Under the pieces are notes generated by a model. That model was not told where the DNA came from. It ran no database searches and saw only the letters and a list, made by a program, of their open reading frames with translations. Of a stretch of 15,830 bases of DNA, positions 8,538 to 13,538 are shown piece after piece. The DNA is from an uncultured Pseudomonadota bacterium. Its GTDB lineage: Bacteria > Pseudomonadota > Gammaproteobacteria > Burkholderiales > Burkholderiaceae. Position 1 is the first letter of the stretch; every line of letters begins with the position of its first letter. The position numbers and the translations under genes were made by a program. The DNA is taken from assembly GCA_946480245.1 (NCBI GenBank), contig CAMLIZ010000105.1:1-15830 (forward strand). Direction: 5' to 3'.

Positions 8538-9008
8538 CTACTGCGCCCACAGATAGACGTGGCCGGTCATCGTACCGGTGCCGTTGAGCAGCACCTGCCC
8601 ATAGCTGTTGGCCGAAGTGATCGGGGCCGTGGGATCGGTCTGCGCGGCCAGGGCGCGAAAGCCGAACTGCTTGAAGCCGACGAACGCGGGCAAGCCAATG
8701 TCGACATAGTCGGGGCCGCCGTCGCTGCGCTGGTGCACGTCAAGCGTCACGGCGATCAGGTCCATCACGCCGGCGAGATTCTGCACGACCGCGTAGGTGG
8801 TTTGGCCGTTGACGTTGAAGCCCGCCATCAGCCGGCTGTCGGTGAGCTGCCCTTGCAGCAGCGCGCTGTTGAGCTCCAGGTGCACGGCCAGGCCGATGCC
8901 ATCGCGGCCCTGCACTGCAGACAGCTCCTCGTCGCTCAGCGGCACCGGCTGTGCAAGGGCTGCGTGCAAGCTGCACAGCAGCGCGATGAAGCAGAACGTG
9001 GCGCGCAT
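8538..9008 (-). CDS. DUF6160-like exported protein (short)
   Basis: Small secreted protein, 156 aa, with a signal peptide ending at ALA-Q (residue 19). Directly after it comes PLSDEELSAVQGRDGIGL, the same type of element as in the first gene of the operon (L29, V32, G34). The C-terminus GHVYLWAQ also matches the WMWAH end of that first protein, so the two look like paralogues. The middle is beta-rich with no catalytic motif. The start is the ATG at 9008, 2 nt after the preceding stop; the frame is open further upstream to 9854, but that extension is only the shadow of the neighbouring gene. Likely partner or substrate of the C39 peptidase encoded 30 nt downstream (inference). Confidence 0.78.
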   Translation of the reverse strand: MRATFCFIALLCSLHAALAQPVPLSDEELSAVQGRDGIGLAVHLELNSALLQGQLTDSRLMAGFNVNGQTTYAVVQNLAGVMDLIAVTLDVHQRSDGGPDYVDIGLPAFVGFKQFGFRALAAQTDPTAPITSANSYGQVLLNGTGTMTGHVYLWAQ

Positions 9009-9010
9009 GC

Positions 9011-9904
9011 CTACAAGCCGCTGCGCAGCTTCACGTCGAGGTACTGGATCTGCATCGCTCCGATGCGGCTCGAGCCCAGGTCCAGCTGCCCGCCCGGCAG
9101 CGCATCGCTCTTGAAGACGATGCTGTCGATCACCAGGGCGCCGACCGGCGCGCCGGCCGCGGCAGTGGGCCAGCCGATGCCCACGTGCAGGTGCGAACTG
9201 CCGTCGGGATCCGTGGTGGCGTTGAGGATGCCCGGCTGCGTGGTGGCATCGGCCACTGCCCACGGTGTGCCCAGCAGCGTGCCGTCGGCGGCCGCCGCAC
9301 TCAGGTGCAGGCCGCCGATCGCGAGTTGCTCGGTGCCGTCGCTGCGGCCGCGCGGGCGCAGCAGCACCTGGCCGACGTCGAGGTGCAGGCCGAGGCCGAA
9401 GGCCACGCCCTCCACACCGGGGTCGGCGGGCGTCGTGATCGTGAGGCTGCCCGCGCGAGACACCAGGTCGGTGAGCACGAGCGCGCCGCCCTGATGATCG
9501 ATGCCGTCCGCGTTCACGGTCCAGTCGGCCGCGAACTGCCACTTCAGCGCGCCGTTGGCATTGGCCGGTTCGCTGAGCACGATCGCGTCGGCGAGGCCGC
9601 TGCCGCGGGACACCACGCGCAGGCGATACGGGTCGCTGAACGTGGCGGCCGGGTCGTCGCTGCGCGACAGCGCAAGGTTTCCAAGGGCGAGGCTCGCGCC
9701 ATCGGGCGAGGTGTAGGTGAGCGCCAGCGGGCCCGACAGCGAGAATCCGGCCAGGTTGAATGCCAGCCCGTCCGCACCGCTCACCGCCGCAAGCTCGCCG
9801 TCGGCCAGCGGTTGCATCGAGCCGGCCTGCGCAGTGCAGGTCAGCGCGCTGCACAGCAGGGCGCCGAGCGCGCGCATCGCGCCGTGAAAGGGGCAGCCGC
9901 GCAT
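9011..9904 (-). CDS. exported protein with DUF6160-like N-terminal motif
   Basis: Secreted protein, 297 aa, of unknown function. A signal peptide ends near AQA-G (residues 27/28). Then comes PLADGELAAVSGADGLAFNL (L38, V41, G43), the shared N-terminal element of the four exported proteins in this operon. The remainder is Gly/Ala/Leu/Thr-rich and beta-prone, with repeated patterns such as LTYTSPDGASLALGNLAL and GLGLHLDVGQVLL. These recall amphipathic strands of surface or fibrous proteins. A strong GGAGG (9911-9915) lies 6 nt before the ATG at 9904 and fixes this start over an internal ATG at 9877. It is separated by 2 nt from both neighbours, so the three genes are one transcriptional and translational block. 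Confidence 0.75.
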   Translation of the reverse strand: MRGCPFHGAMRALGALLCSALTCTAQAGSMQPLADGELAAVSGADGLAFNLAGFSLSGPLALTYTSPDGASLALGNLALSRSDDPAATFSDPYRLRVVSRGSGLADAIVLSEPANANGALKWQFAADWTVNADGIDHQGGALVLTDLVSRAGSLTITTPADPGVEGVAFGLGLHLDVGQVLLRPRGRSDGTEQLAIGGLHLSAAAADGTLLGTPWAVADATTQPGILNATTDPDGSSHLHVGIGWPTAAAGAPVGALVIDSIVFKSDALPGGQLDLGSSRIGAMQIQYLDVKLRSGL

Positions 9905-9906
9905 GC

Positions 9907-10704
9907 TCAGCCTCCGGGCGGCTTGGGCGCGTTCGGCGGCGGCGCCTGGTTCACGCGGCTGGCCAGCAGGCGGTCGCGCCAGTTGAGCCAGAAGCCCTGC
10001 AGCGCCTGGTCGGTGGCAGGCCCACCGTTGACCGTGGGGAACTGCACGGCCTGCTTCAGCACGGAGATGAAGAAGTCGCGGCTCGGGCCGTCGGCATTGC
10101 CGGCGGTGAGTGCATTGATCTGTGACAGCGCGAGGGCGCAGGTGCTGGCGCCGCAGGCGGTGCCGTCCCAGCGCTTGCCGCCGAGCGCATCGTTGTGTGA
10201 GTCGACGATGCCATTGGCGCCGGCATCGATCAGCAGCGAACCGCTCACGCTGTTCAGCTGCACGCCGATGTCACCCTGGATGCCGCCGAACCCCAGCCGC
10301 ATGCCGACCACCTCGCGGGTGGTCGCGTCGCCTACGTTCTTGTAGACGAACTCGAGGTAGGGGTCGGTGATGTTGACGACGCGCTGCGCGTCGGTGCCGT
10401 CGCTTCTGCCGAAGTGCAGCAGGCCGATGTCGATGTCGGCGCCGGTGCCGTTGCGCGTGGCGTAGCTGTACTCGCCCAAGCGCACATTGGTGAGGTTGGC
10501 GCTCAGCTGCACGTCGGCGCCGAGCGTGATGCGCGAGAAGTCGAGGCCGTTCAGGCTGGTGTTGGTGAGCGTGAGCAGTGCCTGGCCCCACACACCCGAC
10601 AACTGGGTGTCGTCCAACGGCACGCCCTGCGCACGTGCGCCGGTTGCGGCAAGGGCCAGCCAGGCGGCGAGAGCGGTGCGAAGAAGGGTGGCCAGCACGA
10701 TCAC
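9907..10704 (-). CDS. exported protein with DUF6160-like N-terminal motif, GTG start
   Basis: Secreted protein, 265 aa if started at the GTG at 10704. The ORF is open to an ATG at 10803, but translation from there would read through the terminator hairpin at 10724-10761, so a later start is needed. GTG at 10704 or 10698 gives a normal signal peptide (IVLATLLRTALAAWLALA...ARA-Q). The mature N-terminus PLDDTQLSGVWGQA (L35, V38, G40) matches the motif of its neighbours, though the DG after it is missing. The centre is beta-rich (GADIDIGLLHFGRSDG, MRLGFGGIQGDIGVQL). The C-terminal part holds a putative Cys pair (CGASTC) and a Pro-rich tail. Only weak ribosome-binding sequence is visible, so expression may be low. 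Function unknown. Confidence 0.72.
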   Translation of the reverse strand: MIVLATLLRTALAAWLALAATGARAQGVPLDDTQLSGVWGQALLTLTNTSLNGLDFSRITLGADVQLSANLTNVRLGEYSYATRNGTGADIDIGLLHFGRSDGTDAQRVVNITDPYLEFVYKNVGDATTREVVGMRLGFGGIQGDIGVQLNSVSGSLLIDAGANGIVDSHNDALGGKRWDGTACGASTCALALSQINALTAGNADGPSRDFFISVLKQAVQFPTVNGGPATDQALQGFWLNWRDRLLASRVNQAPPPNAPKPPGG

Positions 10705-10723
10705 GACTCGGTTCGGTACAGCG

Positions 10724-10761
10724 GAAAAGAAAGGCCCCGTGGCTGCGAGCGTCACGGGGCC
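10724..10761 (-). terminator. intrinsic terminator between operon genes 1 and 2
   Basis: On the minus strand a perfect 9-bp GC-rich stem (10753-10761 with 10733-10741, 11-nt loop) is followed by TTTCTTTTCC. It lies 55 nt after the stop of the first gene and only about 20 nt before the GTG of the second. This leaves no room for a separate promoter after it. It should end most transcripts after the first gene, with readthrough feeding the other nine. Confidence 0.85.
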
Positions 10762-10816
10762 GATCGAAGGCGTCGCGACGCCGGGCGCTAGGTCGCCCGG
10801 CACGCAGTGCCGTCGA

Positions 10817-11350
10817 TCAGTGAGCCCACATCCAGACCTTGGTGCCTTGCAGGTCGATGTTGTTCATCGCAAAGCTGCCGAAGGACTTGGTGCTGTTGCC
10901 CATCGTGATCGAGCCCACGGTGATGCTGGGGCTCAGGCGTGCGTCCTGGTTGGCGTTGGGGAACGCGAACTGCACCACGTCGCTGGCGTTGTCATACACG
11001 CCGGAGGCCACCAGGTTGCCCAGGTTGGTCTGAGCTTCGGCGGCGGTCAGGCCATGGCCGACCATCGATGCGCCCACCGTGTTGGCGAAGGCGGTGTGGT
11101 TCAGCACGTCGACCGTCATCACGAACATGCCCTTGACGCCGATGTTGTTGAAGGCCACCGAGCCGCCGTCGGTGTCGGTGTCGGTGTACTTGAACGAGCC
11201 GATGTTGATGTTCAGGTCACCGGCGATGGACACGCCGTCCTGGCCGCTGACCTGGCTCAGTTCTTCGTCCTGGATCGACGTCATCGCGGAAGCGGACAGG
11301 GCCATGCCACACAGGGCGGCCGCAACGGCGCAGAGCTTGAACAGTTTCAT
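10817..11350 (-). CDS. DUF6160-like exported protein, first gene of the operon
   Basis: Secreted protein, 177 aa, with a good signal peptide ([21 protein letters not shown], cleaved near residue 22). Then comes [18 protein letters not shown] (L31, V34, G36), which looks like the N-terminus of DUF6160 proteins. The mature part is Asn/Thr/Asp/Gly-rich and beta-prone and ends KVWMWAH, like the AQ-ending paralogue at 8538-9008. The start is fixed by GGAG at 11358-11361, 7 nt before the ATG; the longer frame to 11575 is not needed. It has the best ribosome-binding site of the cluster after the peptidase, and an intrinsic terminator of its own, so it is probably the most abundant product. From memory, Acinetobacter FilA of the fil cluster is a related type; this was not checked. 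Confidence 0.82.
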   Translation of the reverse strand: MKLFKLCAVAAALCGMALSASAMTSIQDEELSQVSGQDGVSIAGDLNINIGSFKYTDTDTDGGSVAFNNIGVKGMFVMTVDVLNHTAFANTVGASMVGHGLTAAEAQTNLGNLVASGVYDNASDVVQFAFPNANQDARLSPSITVGSITMGNSTKSFGSFAMNNIDLQGTKVWMWAH

Positions 11351-11670
11351 GCTTGATCTCCGAAAAGGTTTATGGAATTGACTGTGAAAAGCCTTGGCGC
11401 GCTGTCTAGGTGCCCCTACCCCATGCGAGTCGTGCCCTCTTGTTCTTGGCTTCGCTAGCAGGCGGTGGCCCGGCGAAACCGGTGAAGCATTCGTCAGCGG
11501 CGCGAGGCGATGATCGTCAGGTGCGTCACACGGCGCACTGACTCGCCGGGCCAAGCTCATGGCTTGGCGGTCCATCCAGCCGCGGGGTGGGGCGAGTCCC
11601 TAGTAAGGGCGTGAACGCCATGCCGCGGCGCGCGTGGCGGCGTCACGCGCGGGGCGAGGGTGAAGCGCGA
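11351..11670. other. intergenic region with inverted repeats upstream of the operon
   Basis: No gene is supportable. On the minus strand it must carry the promoter of the ten-gene operon. A GG-N10-GC pair (11401-11414) resembles a sigma-54 -24/-12 element, but the rest of that consensus is poor. No convincing sigma-70 pair was found. It holds nested inverted repeats at 11540-11598, a CCCT-N4-AGGG element at 11598-11609, and an 8-bp GC-rich hairpin (11629-11636 with 11644-11651) about 20 nt after the stop of the LRV gene. That hairpin lacks a T-run and may only partly terminate transcription. Confidence 0.5.
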
Positions 11671-12150
11671 TCAGTGCAACAGATCGAGCACCTGTACCTG
11701 GTCGAGGTACGAGGCGGGCAGCGCGAGCCCGGTGAGGTCGTGCACGAGGCGCGCCTGCGCGTGCGCGGCCACCAGCTGGCACGCGTCGGTGGTGAGCGTC
11801 ATCAGCACCTCGCGCGAGGCGCGCTCGTTGCACACCACGCGCAGTCGGATCAACTCGCTCTTGTCGTGCGCCAGCTGCTGCATCACTGAATCGTGCGTGC
11901 AATGGCTGCTCGCCAGCGCTGCACGCACCTGAGGGCTGTGATGCTGGGCGAGGTGCTCGACGATCTCGCCGGGCAGGTGGCGGTTGGCCGCCACCCAGAC
12001 CACCGAGGTGGGGTAGCGCTCCAGCACGTCCCACCAGACCGCAGCCGACGCGCGCACCGACACCAGCAGATCGTGCGTGCTGGCCGGATCGAGCAGTAGG
12101 CGCTGGAAGGCCTCGGCACTGTCGATGAGGGGCGTGGCGTCGGAGCTCAT
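11671..12150 (-). CDS. small LRV-type (leucine-rich repeat variant) helical protein
   Basis: Cytoplasmic protein of 159 aa with no signal peptide. From about residue 50 to 135 it shows roughly three 26-residue helical repeats: WVAANRHLPGEIVEHLAQHH, then VRAALASSHCTHDSVMQQLA, then IRLRVVCNERASREVLMTLT. The pattern VRxxLA..x.xPxxxLxxLaxD fits the leucine-rich repeat variant (LRV) family, an alpha-alpha solenoid used for protein binding. The N-terminal part (AEAFQRLLLDPAS) may form a capping helix. It starts 10 nt after the stop of the AraC regulator and is probably cotranscribed with it, so a role in modulating that regulator or its target system is possible. No catalytic motif is seen; function unknown. 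Confidence 0.75.
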   Translation of the reverse strand: MSSDATPLIDSAEAFQRLLLDPASTHDLLVSVRASAAVWWDVLERYPTSVVWVAANRHLPGEIVEHLAQHHSPQVRAALASSHCTHDSVMQQLAHDKSELIRLRVVCNERASREVLMTLTTDACQLVAAHAQARLVHDLTGLALPASYLDQVQVLDLLH

Positions 12151-12160
12151 CGCGGCATTG

Positions 12161-13156
12161 TCAACTCGAACAGCGCATCGTGCTCGGTGAGCGGCCGAAC
12201 CAGCGCTTGCACGCGCGATAGAAGTTGCTCGGGTCGGAGAAGCCGAGCGCGAAGGTGATCTCCGTCGGGCTGAAGTCGCCGTGGCGGAAGTAACGCTCCG
12301 CTGCTTCGCGCCGTACTTCGTCCACGAGCTCGGCGAAGCTGGTCCCTTCCTCCGTGAGACGACGCTGCAAGGTGCGTTCGCTCATGCACAGCGTGGCGGC
12401 TACCGTCTCGCGCCGTGGGTCTCCCTTGGACAGGTGCTTCATCAGCACCTGACGCACCCGCGTGCTCACGCTGCCGCCCTGCGCTTCGGCAATCTGCGCG
12501 GCAATGCGCTCGCACAGGTCGGATACGGTGGGGTCGGCCGTGGGGATGGGTTGCGACAACTCCTGCACCGGCAGCTCCAGCACGCACTCGGCCGCGTTGA
12601 AGATCACCGGGCAGCCGAAGGCCTCGCGCCACAGCTCCGGGCGTTGCGGCTCCGGGCCGGGATGCTGGAACACCAGCGGCTTCACCTCGCGGCCGGTGAT
12701 CCAGTGCAGCCCCCGCACGCAGGTGATGCCGAGGAAGTCGAAGCGCTGCGGTGCCACCGGCAAGCGCCCGGGCAGGATCTGCAGGCCAATCTGGCAGCGC
12801 TCGCCGGTCACGCGCATCTCCACCGACGCCGTGGGCGAGGCCAGGTGCGTAAAGCGCGCCAGGCTCTGCAACGCGCTGCGCACGTCGGAGGCGGCCAGCA
12901 CCACGTGGGACAGCACGCCGAGCGACACCAACGGATGCGTCGGTCGTGTCAGGCCGATGGCCGGGTTGGCGGTCTTGCTGGCGGCCAGGTTCCAGGCGCG
13001 GCTGAAGGCGTCGGTGAGGTCACCCAGGTCGACGTCGGTGTCGCCCACGTCGAGGCCGGCCTCCGCGAACACCGCGTCCGCGTCCAACCCGTGCTGCGTG
13101 AAGACATCCTTCATCGCCTTGCACCAACCGACATCCGACATCAGCGTGGGCTTCAT
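12161..13156 (-). CDS. AraC-family transcriptional regulator (Arabinose_bd-type N-terminus)
   Basis: DNA-binding regulator, 331 aa. The N-terminal ligand domain (about 20-205) resembles the Arabinose_bd type found in OruR/ArgR-like regulators, with HPLVSLGVLSHVVLAASDVRSALQSL at its core in two blocks. The C-terminal AraC domain has two helix-turn-helix units: VAATLCMSERTLQRRLTEEG (252-271) and SPTEITFALGFSDPSNFYRA (296-315), ending KRWFGRSP. The start is supported by GGAG at 13166-13169, 9 nt upstream; the frame extends to 13381 without a plausible earlier start. Regulators of this subgroup often control amino-acid, lipid or hydrocarbon genes. It lies upstream of, and on the same strand as, the ten-gene operon, so that operon is the obvious target candidate. 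A palindrome just after its own promoter suggests control by another repressor. Confidence 0.92.
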   Translation of the reverse strand: MKPTLMSDVGWCKAMKDVFTQHGLDADAVFAEAGLDVGDTDVDLGDLTDAFSRAWNLAASKTANPAIGLTRPTHPLVSLGVLSHVVLAASDVRSALQSLARFTHLASPTASVEMRVTGERCQIGLQILPGRLPVAPQRFDFLGITCVRGLHWITGREVKPLVFQHPGPEPQRPELWREAFGCPVIFNAAECVLELPVQELSQPIPTADPTVSDLCERIAAQIAEAQGGSVSTRVRQVLMKHLSKGDPRRETVAATLCMSERTLQRRLTEEGTSFAELVDEVRREAAERYFRHGDFSPTEITFALGFSDPSNFYRACKRWFGRSPSTMRCSS

Positions 13157-13177
13157 GGTCGCCTTCTCCAGGAGCAA

Positions 13178-13201
13178 AAAAGCGAACGCCCGTTCGCTTT
13201 T
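13178..13201. promoter_or_regulatory. perfect palindromic operator candidate
   Basis: Perfect inverted repeat with 11-bp arms (13178-13188 and 13191-13201) around CC; the core is GCGAACGCCCGTTCGC with A/T flanks. It lies at about +5 to +28 of the AraC gene's predicted transcript and ends 8 nt before its ribosome-binding site. The size and GAACG/CGTTC arms resemble TetR-family operators (inference). The A- and T-rich flanks would also allow a terminator or attenuator hairpin. Confidence 0.6.
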
Positions 13202-13211
13202 AAGTCGCGCA

Positions 13212-13240
13212 AAGATAGTCCTCGCCCTGCATGCCCCCAA
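13212..13240 (-). promoter_or_regulatory. putative sigma-70 promoter of the AraC gene
   Basis: On the minus strand TTGGGG (13235-13240) and TATCTT (13212-13217) are spaced exactly 17 nt apart, at a suitable distance from the AraC start. The predicted transcription start is near 13205, just ahead of the palindrome at 13178-13201. Confidence 0.45.
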
Positions 13241-13538
13241 CTGGGGCGAACCCGGAGAACCGCGAGCGGGCACCAGGAACGGGGGATGCAAGGTAGCGCC
13301 GACTACGCAGGCTCGCCCGCCGAGTGAGCAGGAACTTAGTGCGTGGCCCCCAAGGCGCCGCCATGTGTGGCGCTTTGGCACACTTGCCTGAAATGGGGGC
13401 AGTAGGCGCCTGATTGGCGCAAGCGCGGGACCGGTCGCCTATGCTGAAATGCAGGCCGAACCGTGCCAATGTTCGAATGGTGCGGATTCCTTTGCCGCAG
13501 CGTCGGGAACCCGGCGCCCCGGCGCCACTCTGGATCAC
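13241..13538. other. divergent spacer between the AraC gene and dsbD
   Basis: No gene supportable. It must carry the dsbD promoter; a weak candidate is TTGGCG at 13414-13419 with a TATGCT-like -10 near 13440, but the spacing of 20 nt is too long. An imperfect inverted repeat (13351-13359 with 13369-13377, 8 of 9 pairs) is also present. An open frame starting at 13449 is the upstream extension of dsbD and lacks a signal peptide at its start. Confidence 0.4.

Noticed and set aside
6451..9494. Large plus-strand open frames at 6451-7920 and 7674-9494
   Set aside because: They are shadows opposite the barrel, peptidase and DUF6160-like genes. They lack ribosome-binding sites and recognisable domains.
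9009..9854. Upstream extension of the short DUF6160-like gene
   Set aside because: The extended part is Arg/Pro/Ala-rich and overlaps a real gene in another frame; the ATG at 9008 gives a normal signal peptide and a 2-nt gap to its neighbour.
10705..10803. ATG start at 10803 for the second operon gene
   Set aside because: This would translate through the intrinsic terminator hairpin and bury the signal peptide about 33 residues inside the protein.
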